A model generated the notes under the pieces. That model was not told where the DNA came from and made no database searches. It was given only the letters and a program-made list of their open reading frames with translations. Source: Streptomyces cylindrosporus (lineage in GTDB: Bacteria; Actinomycetota; Actinomycetes; Streptomycetales; Streptomycetaceae). From it: a stretch of 64,000 nucleotides of DNA. A program made the translations under genes and the position numbers. The stretch spans positions 1 through 64,000 of the forward strand of contig NZ_JALDAY010000012.1 of NCBI RefSeq assembly GCF_022698165.1, read 5' to 3'. This document shows, piece after piece, positions 29,785-38,352 of this stretch (the first letter of the stretch is position 1; each line of letters begins with the position of its first letter).

Positions 29785-30694
29785 GGCCGTACGTCTCCTC
29801 AGCCTTCCAGAAGTAGATGAAGCCGACGACTCCGGCGACCAGCGCCCAGCCCGTCGCGAGCGCCCACACATGGGGCGGCAGCTGGCTGGCCTTGAAGCTG
29901 TCGATCAGGGAGTAGCGCATCAGGTCGATGTAGACGGCGGGCGGGTTGGCCTTGAGGACGGGAGCCACCCAGCTCGGCAGGCCCTTGTGCTGGCCGGTCA
30001 GCCGCTCGATGCTCCACATGACGCCGGAGATGTACATCCAGGTGCGCAGCACGAACGGCATCAGCTGCGCGATGTCCGGGGTCTTGGCGCCCAGCCGGGC
30101 CATGATCATCGCCACGCCGGCGTTGAAGGTGAACTGCAGGATCAGCGCCGGGACCGCCAGCACCCAGGAGGCCGCGACCGGCACGCCGAAGCAGAGCAGG
30201 ATGACGACCAGCGCGCACATCGAGAACAGCAGCTGCTGGAGCTGCTGGAGGGCGAACGAGATCGGCAGCGCGGCCCGCGGGAAGTGCAGGGCGCGGACCA
30301 GGCCGAGGTTGCCGGAGATGGCGCGCGTGCCCGACATGATCGAGCTCTGCGTGAACGTCCAGATGAAAACGCCCGTAACAAGGAACGGGATGTAGTCCGG
30401 TACGTTCCGCTTGGTGTCCAGCAGTACGCCGAAGATGAAGTAGTACACCGCGGCGTTCAGCAGCGGCGTCATGACCTGCCAGACCTGGCCGAGCTTCGCC
30501 TGGCTGTACTGGGAGGTGAGCTTGGCGGTGGCGAAGGCGCTGATGAAGTGGCGGCGGGCCCACAGCTGACGGACGTACTCCGGCAGGGAGGGGCGCGCGC
30601 CGCTGACCGAGAGGCCGTGCCGGGCGGCCAGCGCCGCGAGATCGTCGTCGGCCGGGGCCGGCGTCGGGGGCGGTGTGTGGAGGACCTGGCTCAC
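29777..30694 (-). CDS. ABC exporter permease, TagG/Wzm-like
   Basis: A 305-residue ABC-2 type permease with about six transmembrane helices. After a Pro-rich cytoplasmic start it shows RRHFISAFATAKLTSQYSQAKLGQVWQ, the amphipathic entry of this family, followed by helices such as PFLVTGVFIWTFTQSS. It pairs with the ATPase encoded immediately downstream. The GTG at 30694 was chosen; an in-frame ATG at 30787 would add 31 residues. The 289-bp gap to the divergent TetR gene carries four 28-bp repeats, so both genes may answer to that regulator. The probable substrate is a lipid-linked cell-wall polymer. Confidence 0.9.
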   Translation of the reverse strand: MSQVLHTPPPTPAPADDDLAALAARHGLSVSGARPSLPEYVRQLWARRHFISAFATAKLTSQYSQAKLGQVWQVMTPLLNAAVYYFIFGVLLDTKRNVPDYIPFLVTGVFIWTFTQSSIMSGTRAISGNLGLVRALHFPRAALPISFALQQLQQLLFSMCALVVILLCFGVPVAASWVLAVPALILQFTFNAGVAMIMARLGAKTPDIAQLMPFVLRTWMYISGVMWSIERLTGQHKGLPSWVAPVLKANPPAVYIDLMRYSLIDSFKASQLPPHVWALATGWALVAGVVGFIYFWKAEETYGRG

Positions 30695-30797
30695 ATCCGC
30701 TGCTTTCGCTCGGGGGAGGGGGGTGCGGGCGTCCGGCCCGTCGGCCGGCCGGTCCGTTGCCCCACGTTTCCTTACGCTTCTCTTCACGTTCTCTTAC

Positions 30798-30967
30798 GTC
30801 GGGACGGGACCGTATCGTCGCAACGTGAGCGTAGGCCCAGTCGGCGTCGGAACGCAACCGTTTCGTCGTAACGCGTTTGTCCCCGGCGGCCCGCCGGGGC
30901 CGCGTCGGGACGACACCGTTTCGTCGCAACGCCTGCCGCGTCAGGACGCAACCGTTTCGTCGCAACG
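30798..30967 (+). repeat. Four iterated 28-bp operator-like motifs
   Basis: Copies lie at 30798-30825, 30846-30873, 30904-30931 and 30940-30967, all in the same orientation; starts are 48, 58 and 36 bp apart. The best-conserved core reads ACCGTTTCGTCGCAACG (T-to-A in copy 1, C-to-T in copy 2). Copy 2 contains an imperfect dyad CGGAACG-N4-CGTTTCG, 6 of 7 matching, of TetR-operator size. They fill the intergenic region between the TetR gene and the ABC permease gene; the last copy ends 17 bp before the TetR start. Multiple TetR sites controlling both promoters is the favoured reading. Confidence 0.85.
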
Positions 30968-30983
30968 CCCTATGCTGGACCGC

Positions 30984-31610
30984 ATGACGACGAACGCCGA
31001 GGAGTCCCAGACGCGTCCGCGCCGCCGTACTCCCGCCGGAGCGGCCGTTCTCCGCGAGGATGTGACCGAAGCCATTCGCGCGGCCGTCTTCGAGGAACTC
31101 GCGGCCGTCGGCTACGCGCGGATGTCCATCGAGGGGATCGCGCGCCGCGCGGGCGTCGGCAAGACCGCGGTCTACCGCCGCTGGAAGTCCAAGCTGCACC
31201 TCGTCCTCGACGTCGTCTCGGCCATCGCCGTGATGGGCCTGCCGACGCCCGACACGGGCTCCCTGGAGGGCGACCTGCGGCTGCTGTACGAGGTGACCTC
31301 CCGGGCGCTGCGGCACCCGGTGGCCTCGCAGATCATCCCGGACCTGCAGGCCGAGGCGGCCCGCAACCCCGAGATCGCCGAGGCCATGCAGAAGACGCTG
31401 CGGGAGGGGCAGGAGGGCGTCGCCAGCAAGATCCTGGTGGCGGCCGAGCAGCGCGGCGAGATCCGCGAGGGCTTCGACGACGAGCTGGCCCTCGACCTGA
31501 TCTCGGGCCCCCTGTACTGGCGTTCCGTGGTGATCCGCAGCCCGAAGCTGCCGAAGGGCTATCTCGGGGCGCTGGCCCGGGCCACCGCGGAGGCCGTGAA
31601 GGCGTTGTGA
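30984..31610 (+). CDS. TetR-family transcriptional regulator
   Basis: A 208-residue regulator. The N-terminal helix-turn-helix is AAVGYARMSIEGIARRAG followed by VGKTAVYRRWKSK, as in TetR proteins. The C-terminal domain resembles the TetR_C group that binds small hydrophobic ligands, with ARNPEIAEAMQKTLREGQEG. It is divergent from the ABC exporter operon, and the intervening DNA is filled with four copies of a 28-bp motif. Autoregulation and control of the exporter are therefore likely, though unproven. The ATG at 30984 was chosen; an ATG four codons upstream is also in frame. Confidence 0.92.
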   Translation: MTTNAEESQTRPRRRTPAGAAVLREDVTEAIRAAVFEELAAVGYARMSIEGIARRAGVGKTAVYRRWKSKLHLVLDVVSAIAVMGLPTPDTGSLEGDLRLLYEVTSRALRHPVASQIIPDLQAEAARNPEIAEAMQKTLREGQEGVASKILVAAEQRGEIREGFDDELALDLISGPLYWRSVVIRSPKLPKGYLGALARATAEAVKAL

Positions 31611-31685
31611 GTATGCTGCGGTCCCCGGCCGCCGGTGGCCACAGGAGGGTCGCCGTTCGGTGACCGGAGTTGAGACGGAACAGCC

Positions 31686-32330
31686 GTGAGAGTCGTGATC
31701 GCCGAGGACAACGCCCTGCTGCGGGAGGGCCTGGTCCTGCTGCTGACGTCGGCCGGGCACGAGGTGGTGGCCGTCGCCGGCACCGGTCCCGAGACCCTGC
31801 CCGCGCTGCTGGAGCACCGCCCCGACGCCGCCGTGCTCGATGTGCGGATGCCGCCGAACTTCCGGGACGAGGGGCTGCGGGCGGCGCTGGAGGCGCGCAA
31901 GGAGATCCCCGGGCTGCCGGTGCTGGTCCTGTCCCAGTACGTCGAGGAGTCGTACGCCGCCGAGCTGCTGACCGGCGGGGCGAACGGGCTCGGCTACCTC
32001 CTCAAGGACCGCGTGGGCCGCGTGGACGAGTTCCTGGACGCGCTGGAGCGGGTCGCCTCCGGCGGTACGGCCCTCGACCCCGAGGTCGTCACCGAACTCC
32101 TCACCCGCCGCAAGGACTCGCCCCTCGACTCTCTCACCCCGCGCGAGCGCGAGGTGCTGAAGTTGATGGCCGAGGGGCACGACAACGCGACCATCGCCGA
32201 GACGCTCGTCGTCACGGAACGCGCGGTGCACAAGCACATCGGCAACGTCTTCCTGAAGCTGGGCCTGCCGCCGAGCGACAGCGGGCACCGCCGGGTGCTG
32301 GCCGTGCTGACGTACCTGAACAACCAGTAG
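31686..32330 (+). CDS. Orphan LuxR-type response regulator
   Basis: A 214-residue NarL/FixJ-type regulator beginning at a GTG. The receiver domain shows VVIAEDNALLREGLVLLL and phospho-acceptor Asp52 in AVLDVRMPP; the LuxR-type DNA-binding domain shows LTPREREVLKLMAEGHDN and VTERAVHKHIGNVFLKLGL. No sensor kinase gene is adjacent. It lies about 75 bp after the TetR gene on the same strand. Its targets are unknown. Confidence 0.92.
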   Translation: MRVVIAEDNALLREGLVLLLTSAGHEVVAVAGTGPETLPALLEHRPDAAVLDVRMPPNFRDEGLRAALEARKEIPGLPVLVLSQYVEESYAAELLTGGANGLGYLLKDRVGRVDEFLDALERVASGGTALDPEVVTELLTRRKDSPLDSLTPREREVLKLMAEGHDNATIAETLVVTERAVHKHIGNVFLKLGLPPSDSGHRRVLAVLTYLNNQ

Positions 32331-32351
32331 CCCGGCCGAGGAACCGGGACT

Positions 32352-33317
32352 TCAGGCCCCCTGATCGTCCAGCCGCCCGGCGAGTACCGCCAACTCGCCC
32401 ACGCGGAGCACCCGTTCACCGAAGCCCGGCAGGGGCACGTGCAGCGCGGTGGTCCAGCGCTCGGGAACGGCCCCGACGCCGTACACGGCACCCGCGAGCC
32501 CGCCGGTCACGGCCGCGACGGTGTCCGTGTCCCCGCCGAGGTCGACGGCGGCGCGTACGGCGGCCTCGTACGAGGAAGTCGTGCGCAGCGCCCAGACGGC
32601 GGAGGCAAGACACGGCCACACCGCACCGTTGAACTCCGTCGCCAGGTCGGGATGCCAGTCCGACGCGAGCACGCGCGCGTACCGCTCGCGGTGCTCGGCG
32701 TGCACCACCGCGAGCGTGTCCGGTACGGCGGTGAGCGGATCGCCCCCGTCCAGGGCGACCCGCACCAACTCGTGGAAGACCGCGGTCCCTTCCCAGGCCG
32801 CCCGGTCCCCATGGGTGAGGGCGGCGATACGGCGGGCCGCGTCCATCGTCGCCTCCCGGCCCGAGCGCGCGAAGAACACGGCGGAGGTCGCCGCCCGCAT
32901 CAACGCGCCGTTCCCGGCGGCCCGTTGGCTGGTCCGGAAGTGCACGGCCGCCGCCAGGTCCCAAGGGTCGCCGCTGGTCAGGACCGCCTCGGTCTGCAGG
33001 CCGATGTCCTTCGGCTCGGCCGCGGCCCAGCGCCGGAACCGGGCGAAGACGTCGGCGGGTTCGAGGCCGCCGTGCGCCAGCAGCGACTCGCCGACCAGCA
33101 CCGCCATCTGCGTGTCGTCGGTCGCCTCGCCGGGGTCCCACCCGCCGCCACCGCACATCTCGCCGCCCCCGCCCGGCGCAGGGAACCGCGCGGAGAACGC
33201 CCCCTCCGGCCCGAACTCGAAGGGCGCGCCCAAGGCGTCACCGACGGCAGAGCCGATGACCGTGCCGAGGGCGCGGTCGGCGCGGGAAGGGGACGGGGAA
33301 GGGATCCGGTCGGTCAT
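32352..33317 (-). CDS. ADP-ribosylglycohydrolase family protein
   Basis: A 321-residue protein of the DraG/ARH family. It has the magnesium-site signatures GSAVGDALGAPFEF, EATDDTQMA with Thr66-Asp67-Asp68, and, near the C terminus, DLGGDTDTVAAVTGGLAGA. These enzymes remove ADP-ribose from arginine or related acceptors, or hydrolyse ADP-ribosylated small molecules. No partner ADP-ribosyltransferase gene is visible nearby, so the substrate is unknown. It ends 21 bp from the convergent response regulator gene and starts 29 bp downstream of the galE stop, possibly in one transcript. Confidence 0.93.
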   Translation of the reverse strand: MTDRIPSPSPSRADRALGTVIGSAVGDALGAPFEFGPEGAFSARFPAPGGGGEMCGGGGWDPGEATDDTQMAVLVGESLLAHGGLEPADVFARFRRWAAAEPKDIGLQTEAVLTSGDPWDLAAAVHFRTSQRAAGNGALMRAATSAVFFARSGREATMDAARRIAALTHGDRAAWEGTAVFHELVRVALDGGDPLTAVPDTLAVVHAEHRERYARVLASDWHPDLATEFNGAVWPCLASAVWALRTTSSYEAAVRAAVDLGGDTDTVAAVTGGLAGAVYGVGAVPERWTTALHVPLPGFGERVLRVGELAVLAGRLDDQGA

Positions 33318-33346
33318 CCGCGCAGGCTACGCGAGCCCGGTCGGCG

Positions 33347-34327
33347 TCAACTCCGCGCCGCCTCCGGATGCAGCCGCACCCACCCCTCCCACGCCGACTC
33401 GATCATGTCCTGGACGTCGTGCTTGGCCTTCCAGGCGAGTTCCGTGGCCGCACGGTCGGCGGAGGCGACGACCCGGGCCGGGTCGCCGGGGCGGCGCGGG
33501 GTGACCGTCGGGGGACGGTCGTAGCCGGTGATCGCGTTGATGCGGTCGATCATCTCGCGGACCGAGACACCCTCGCCGCGGCCGATGTTGAGGGTCAGAT
33601 CGCGGCCGGGGGCGGACCGGAGGGCGCGGGCCGCGGCCACATGGGCCTCCGCCAGGTCGACCACGTGGATGTAGTCGCGGACGCAGGTGCCGTCCGGGGT
33701 CGCGTAGTCGTCGCCGAAGATGCGCGGCGGGGCGTTCTCCGTGAGTTTCTCGAACACCATGGGGATGAGGTTGAAGACGCCCACGTCGGCCAGTTCGGGG
33801 GTCGCCGCGCCCGCCACGTTGAAGTAGCGCAGGGAGGCCGTGGACAGGCCCGTGGCCCGGCCGGTCGCGCGGACCAGCCACTCGCCGGCCAGCTTCGTCT
33901 CGCCGTACGGCGACATGGGGACGCACGGCGTCTCCTCCGTCACCAGGTCCACGTCCGGCATGCCGTACACCGCCGCGGAGGAGGAGAAGACGAAGGAGGG
34001 CACGGAGGCGGCCGTCACCGCTTCCAGCAGGACCCGCAGGCCCTCCACGTTCTCGCGGTAGTAGTACAGAGGGAGGTCCACCGACTCGCCCACCTGCTTC
34101 TTCGCCGCCAGGTGCACGACCCCGGTGACCTCGTGCTCGGCCAGCGCGCGTGCCACCCGCTCGCCGTCCAGCGTCGAGCCCGTCACCAGCGGCACGCCCT
34201 GCGGCACGCGCGCGGCGATGCCCGTCGACAGGTCGTCGTAGACCACGGTCCGCTCGCCCGCCTCGGTCATCGCCCGGACCACGTGCGCCCCGATGTAGCC
34301 GGCGCCGCCGGTGATCAGCCAGGTCAT
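33347..34327 (-). CDS. galE: UDP-glucose 4-epimerase
   Basis: A 326-residue extended short-chain dehydrogenase. The NAD-binding glycine motif is GGAGYIG at residues 7-13; the catalytic elements are SSSAAVYG (Ser near 116-117) and YGETK with Tyr141 and Lys145; NIGRGEGVSVREMI follows. It interconverts UDP-glucose and UDP-galactose or related sugars, providing precursors for glycopolymers. Its setting between a wall-polymer exporter and glycosyltransferase genes suits that use. The ATG at 34327 opens at the NAD-binding strand. Confidence 0.95.
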   Translation of the reverse strand: MTWLITGGAGYIGAHVVRAMTEAGERTVVYDDLSTGIAARVPQGVPLVTGSTLDGERVARALAEHEVTGVVHLAAKKQVGESVDLPLYYYRENVEGLRVLLEAVTAASVPSFVFSSSAAVYGMPDVDLVTEETPCVPMSPYGETKLAGEWLVRATGRATGLSTASLRYFNVAGAATPELADVGVFNLIPMVFEKLTENAPPRIFGDDYATPDGTCVRDYIHVVDLAEAHVAAARALRSAPGRDLTLNIGRGEGVSVREMIDRINAITGYDRPPTVTPRRPGDPARVVASADRAATELAWKAKHDVQDMIESAWEGWVRLHPEAARS

Positions 34328-34413
34328 GTGCGACCGTCCCCTTCGTCAGTGGGCCCGTCTCCCGCGCAACGGTCGGGGCCGTCTTCCGGGTAACAGTGAA
34401 GCAGGCGGGACTG

Positions 34414-35667
34414 TCAGACGGGGACGGCCGGGGTCACTCCCTGTGCGTCCGGGGACACACGGGGTGTCCGGACGGTGGGCGCAGTCGCGGTCGAGCGCCA
34501 CAGCCGGGCGAAGGACAGCACGGCCGCCGCGGCCAGCAGCCCGTTGCGTACGAGCATCAGGGCGCAGCCCGTCCAGGTGCAGGCCATGACCTGGCCGTAC
34601 AGGACCGGATACGCGACCGCGCTGACCGCGGTCGCCGCCAGGACGAGGACCGCGACCGGGCGCTGCGCGGTGTGCCGCGAGGTCAGGCACACGGCCGCCA
34701 GGCCCAGCAGCCAGATCATGTACTGGGGGCTGATCACGCGGCTGGTGACGGTGAAGAGCAGCACCGCGCTGAGCGCCGCGTCGTACGGGGTCGCCGGCGT
34801 CCGGTGCCGGGCCCGCAGCCGCCACGCGAGCAGCAGCGCGAAGGCGAGCGCCGTGAGCGCGAGGCACGCGTGCGCGACGGTACGCACGTGTGGTCCCGTG
34901 AACTCGAAGGCGCCGTACTGGTAGCGGACCCGCCCCGGCCAGCCGGCGTGGGTCGCGAAGGCGAGCGCCGTGCCGCCCAGGGACTCGATCTGCACGCCCC
35001 GCCCGCCCTGTTGGCGCAGGAAGTCGAAGGGGTGGGCGAACAGGGCCGCCAGGACGGCGAGCGAGCCGGCGCCCGTGACGGCGGCCCAGCCCCACGCCGA
35101 GCGCGTCGCGCGTCCCCTCGGGACGCCCAGGAGCACCAGCACCGGCCAGACCTTCACCAGGGCGCCGAGTGCCGCGAACGCCCCGCACGCGCGCGTGGAG
35201 CGCGACAACGTCAACAGGGAGATGACGGCCAGGGCCGTGACCTGCACGTCGTAGCGGGCGAGCGGGACGTTCAGGAGGAGCGGGAGACCGCCGACCCAGA
35301 AGGCGGCGCCGAGCCGGCTGCGGCCGGGACGCCGGCCCGCGCGGGTCAGCGCCACGGTGATCGCCGCGTCGCAGACGAGGGTGAGGGCGACGAACGCCCG
35401 GAAGTACGTCAGGCCCGGCAGCAGCGCGGGCGACAGCAGGACCGCGCCGGCGCCCGGCGGGTACTGCCACAGGGGGTCGTGCGCCGGGAAGCCGCCGTGG
35501 GCGAGGACGACGTACCAGTGGTGGTACAGCCGCCACACCTCCCGGGCGACCGCGCCGTCGCCGAGCCGGGGCAGCGCGTCGTGCGCGAGCAGCCAGAGCA
35601 TCAGGGCGCGGGTGGCGAGCCAGGCGGCGGCGAGGGCGAGGCGCGGATGGTTCCGGAGGGCGTTCAT
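34414..35667 (-). CDS. Polytopic glycosyltransferase, GT87/DUF2029-like
   Basis: A 417-residue membrane protein with about ten transmembrane helices. It resembles the GT-C superfamily mannosyltransferases of actinobacteria (DUF2029/GT87): YPPGAGAVLLSPAL near residue 69, NVPLARYDVQVTALAVISL, and SRVISPQYMIWLLGLAA. These enzymes use polyprenyl-phosphate sugars on the outer membrane face. The acceptor is unknown. It lies 86 bp upstream of galE on the same strand and is divergent from another GT-C-like gene 92 bp away, so this small region appears devoted to envelope sugars. Confidence 0.85.
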   Translation of the reverse strand: MNALRNHPRLALAAAWLATRALMLWLLAHDALPRLGDGAVAREVWRLYHHWYVVLAHGGFPAHDPLWQYPPGAGAVLLSPALLPGLTYFRAFVALTLVCDAAITVALTRAGRRPGRSRLGAAFWVGGLPLLLNVPLARYDVQVTALAVISLLTLSRSTRACGAFAALGALVKVWPVLVLLGVPRGRATRSAWGWAAVTGAGSLAVLAALFAHPFDFLRQQGGRGVQIESLGGTALAFATHAGWPGRVRYQYGAFEFTGPHVRTVAHACLALTALAFALLLAWRLRARHRTPATPYDAALSAVLLFTVTSRVISPQYMIWLLGLAAVCLTSRHTAQRPVAVLVLAATAVSAVAYPVLYGQVMACTWTGCALMLVRNGLLAAAAVLSFARLWRSTATAPTVRTPRVSPDAQGVTPAVPV

Positions 35668-35759
35668 CGCGGTGGATCGTAAGCCGGGCGAATGGCGTGT
35701 GCGCGCTAATACACCGTCAATCGTCGGTAAGAGCTTGCTAACAGCACAAAATCGGCTGT

Positions 35760-37310
35760 GTGGAGACCGAGGACGCGGGGCGGCCGGGCCGCAGGCGGGT
35801 ACGTGCCGAGGTGGTGGCCGTGGCGGTGCCGACGGCCGTCATGTTCGCGCTCGGGCTGTGGGGGCTCGACCGCGGCGGCATGTGGGGCGACGAGAGCGTC
35901 ACGTACCTGGTCGGGCGGCGTACGGTGCCGCAGATCTGGCGGCTGCTGCACACCGTGGACGCGGTGCACGGCCTGTACTACCTGCTCATGCACGCCGTGC
36001 TGGCCGTACACCCCGGCGAGGTGGTCCTGCGGCTGCCGTCCGTGTTCGGGGCCGCGGCGGCGACGGGCCTGGTGGCGGCCCTCGGCACCCGCCTGGCCCG
36101 CCCGCGCGTCGGACTGTGGGCCGGCCTGCTGTACGCGATCACCCCGATGACCGGCCACTACGCCCAGGAGGGGCGGTCCTACGCGCTCGTCGCGGCGGGC
36201 GCGGCGGGGGCGACCCTGCTGCTGGTGCGGGCCGTCGACAGCCGCCCGGCACCCCGCCGTTGGTGGATGTACGGCGGTGTCCTCGCGGCCACCTGTCTGC
36301 TGCACGAACTCGCCGTCCTGGTGCTCTGCGCGCACGCGGCGACCTTGGCGGCGGCGCGCGTGCCGCGGGCGGTGTGGGCCGGCTGGGCGCGGGCGGCCGG
36401 GGCGGCGGCGCTGGCGCTGCTGCCGCTGGTGTGGGTGTCCCAGGCCCAGTCGGGGCAGGTGGCATGGCTGCGCACGCCGGGCTGGGCGAACGTCGAGGGC
36501 CTCGCACGATGCTTCGCGGTCGGCCGGACGGGGGTGGTGTTCTGGGTGTACGTCACCCTGGTGGTCGTCGGCATCGGGGCGGGGCGACTGGCGTCGGTGG
36601 CCCTGCCGCTCCTGGTACTGCCCCCGACCGTCCTGATGCTCGCGTCCCAACTCCAGCCGCTCTACGACGACCGGTACGTGCTGTACGCCCTCGCGGGGGC
36701 GCCGCTGCTGGCGGCGGCGGGGGCGGACCGGGTGGTGACGTCGGCGGGGCGCCTGTGGCGGAGGGCGCCGAGGTTTCCGTACCCCCGATTTCCCCGGTTG
36801 CCCCACCCCCACCCGGTCACCCTCACCGGCGTCCTCGTCATCGCGATCGCCTTCCTCGTCTGCCTTCCCCTGCAGCTCAAGAACCGTTCCGCCGATCACC
36901 GGCCCGAGAATCTCGCCGCCGTCTCCGCCGTGGTGGCCCGGCAGGCGCGGCCCGGTGACGCCGTGCTGTTCCTGCCGTCGGTCTGGCGGGTCGGGGCGTT
37001 GGCGTATCCGCGGGGGTTCCGGGGGGCCCGTGATGTGGCGCTCGCGGAGTCCGGGGCGCGGTCCGGGACGCTGAGCGGGCTGGAGGCGCCGCCGGGGGAG
37101 GTGCGGCGCAGGCTTGCCTCCGTGCGCCGGGTCTGGGTCGTCGCCCCGGCCTATGTCCTGAGCTCCCGCCGCTCCCCGGGCAACCCCACCGAACGCCTCA
37201 AACTCGCGCTCGTGGAACGGCACTTCAAGCCGGTCGAGGACTTCGCGAGCGGCCGGATCACCCTCGGGCTGTACGTCCGCCGCCCGCTGCCGGGCGCCGG
37301 CGCCCCTTAA
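35760..37310 (+). CDS. GT39-like membrane glycosyltransferase
   Basis: A 516-residue membrane protein beginning at GTG. The first helix is followed by WGDESVTYLVGRRT, the D/E-containing first extracytoplasmic loop typical of GT39/ArnT-like enzymes of the GT-C fold. HYAQEGRSYALVAA and many hydrophobic helices follow, and a soluble C-terminal domain begins near residue 375. The donor should be a polyprenyl-phosphate sugar; the acceptor is unknown. The 3' end overlaps the convergent ohrR gene by 4 bp. Confidence 0.85.
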   Translation: METEDAGRPGRRRVRAEVVAVAVPTAVMFALGLWGLDRGGMWGDESVTYLVGRRTVPQIWRLLHTVDAVHGLYYLLMHAVLAVHPGEVVLRLPSVFGAAAATGLVAALGTRLARPRVGLWAGLLYAITPMTGHYAQEGRSYALVAAGAAGATLLLVRAVDSRPAPRRWWMYGGVLAATCLLHELAVLVLCAHAATLAAARVPRAVWAGWARAAGAAALALLPLVWVSQAQSGQVAWLRTPGWANVEGLARCFAVGRTGVVFWVYVTLVVVGIGAGRLASVALPLLVLPPTVLMLASQLQPLYDDRYVLYALAGAPLLAAAGADRVVTSAGRLWRRAPRFPYPRFPRLPHPHPVTLTGVLVIAIAFLVCLPLQLKNRSADHRPENLAAVSAVVARQARPGDAVLFLPSVWRVGALAYPRGFRGARDVALAESGARSGTLSGLEAPPGEVRRRLASVRRVWVVAPAYVLSSRRSPGNPTERLKLALVERHFKPVEDFASGRITLGLYVRRPLPGAGAP

Positions 37311-37792
37311 GCCCCGGCCTCCGCGTCCGCCTCAGCCGCCGCGTCCAGTGCCACCGTCAGCTCGTCCAGGCGGGCCCGCAGCGCACGGATCTCGTCCACG
37401 TCGAAGCTCGTCGCCGCCGCGATGCGCCGCGGCACCTCCAGCGCGCGCTCCCGCAGGGCCGTGCCCTCCTCCGTGAGGTGGACCTCCACCGAGCGTTCGT
37501 CACGGGCGCTGCGCTCACGGCGGACCAGACCGGCCGCCTCCAGCCGCTTGAGCAGCGGCGAGAGCGTGCCGGAGTCGAGGCGCAGGTGTTCGCCCAGCTT
37601 CTTGACCGGCAGCCCGCCGTGCTCCCACAGCACGAGCATCACCAGGTACTGGGGATACGTGAGCCCCAGGTCCTTGAGGATCCCGCGGTACAGGCCGCCG
37701 AAGGCGCGTGAGGCGGCGTTCAGGGAGAAGCAGATCTGCTGGTCCAGGCGGAGCCAGTCGGTCGAGGGTGTCGGGGTCGGCGTCGCACTCAT
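37307..37792 (-). CDS. ohrR: MarR-family organic-hydroperoxide regulator OhrR
   Basis: A 161-residue MarR-type repressor. The redox-sensing cysteine near the N terminus is Cys21 in LDQQICFSLNAASRAF, as in OhrR proteins; YPQYLVMLVLWEHG and the winged helix LDSGTLSPLLKRLEAAGLV follow. Oxidation of the cysteine by organic peroxides releases OhrR from DNA and induces ohr. The divergent ohr gene and overlapping palindromes between them confirm the pairing. The ATG at 37792 was chosen over an in-frame upstream ATG because the longer form would cover part of the control region. Confidence 0.95.
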   Translation of the reverse strand: MSATPTPTPSTDWLRLDQQICFSLNAASRAFGGLYRGILKDLGLTYPQYLVMLVLWEHGGLPVKKLGEHLRLDSGTLSPLLKRLEAAGLVRRERSARDERSVEVHLTEEGTALRERALEVPRRIAAATSFDVDEIRALRARLDELTVALDAAAEADAEAGA

Positions 37793-37823
37793 GCCTCCAG
37801 GATAGCTCTTGCGAGCCATTTAG

Positions 37824-37843
37824 TTGTGCACAATTGAATTGTG
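37824..37843. promoter_or_regulatory. OhrR operator between ohrR and ohr
   Basis: Two overlapping palindromes occur in this AT-rich island. TTGTGCACAA (37824-37833) is a perfect 10-bp palindrome, and CACAATTGAATTGTG (37829-37843) is a perfect 7-bp dyad around a central G. The second is the type of site known for OhrR regulators. The site is 32 bp from the ohrR start and 81 bp from the ohr start, suited to dual control. Confidence 0.8.
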
Positions 37844-37923
37844 TGCTCTACTTGTCGTCGTGAGGCGGCCGCCGGTAGAGCCGCCGGAGCATGACTGACT
37901 TGACTCGAGAGGGATGGTTTTCC

Positions 37924-38337
37924 ATGGACGCGCTCTACACCGCAGTCGCCACCGCCACCCACGGCCGCGACGGTCGCGCCTTCACCAACGACGGCAAGAT
38001 CGACGTCAAGCTGGCCCCGCCGGTGGAGCTGGGCGGCAACGGCGAGGGCACGAACCCGGAGCAGCTCTTCGCCGCCGGTTACGCCGCCTGCTTCGGCAGC
38101 GCCCTCGGCCTCGTCGGCCGCCAGGCCAAGGTCGACGTCAGCGACGCCGCCGTCACCGCCGAGGTCGGCATAGGCAAGCAGGGCGAGGGCTTCGGCCTCA
38201 AGGTGACGCTGCGCGTCGAACTCCCGGACACGGTGGACCAGGAGACCGGCCGCAAGCTGGTCGAGACCGCCCACCAGGTCTGCCCCTACTCCAACGCCAC
38301 CCGCGGCAACATCGAGGTCGACCTCGTCATCGAGTAA
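37924..38337 (+). CDS. ohr: Organic hydroperoxide resistance protein Ohr
   Basis: A 137-residue OsmC/Ohr peroxidase. The two redox cysteines are Cys56 in AAGYAACFGSAL and Cys120 in AHQVCPYSNATRGN. It reduces fatty-acid and other organic hydroperoxides using lipoylated protein reductants. The start at 37924 gives the normal length and has a purine-rich GAGAGGGA upstream; the ATG at 37891 would add 11 residues but its GGAG is too close. It is divergent from ohrR and under its probable operator. The gene ends 15 bp from the convergent membrane-protein gene. Confidence 0.95.
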   Translation: MDALYTAVATATHGRDGRAFTNDGKIDVKLAPPVELGGNGEGTNPEQLFAAGYAACFGSALGLVGRQAKVDVSDAAVTAEVGIGKQGEGFGLKVTLRVELPDTVDQETGRKLVETAHQVCPYSNATRGNIEVDLVIE

Positions 38338-38352
38338 GACCGCCGACCGGGC

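Noticed and set aside
30798..30967. A CRISPR array
   Set aside because: The 28-bp copies number only four, spacers are 8-30 bp and uneven, the repeats vary, and no cas gene is near. A regulatory iteron set fits better.
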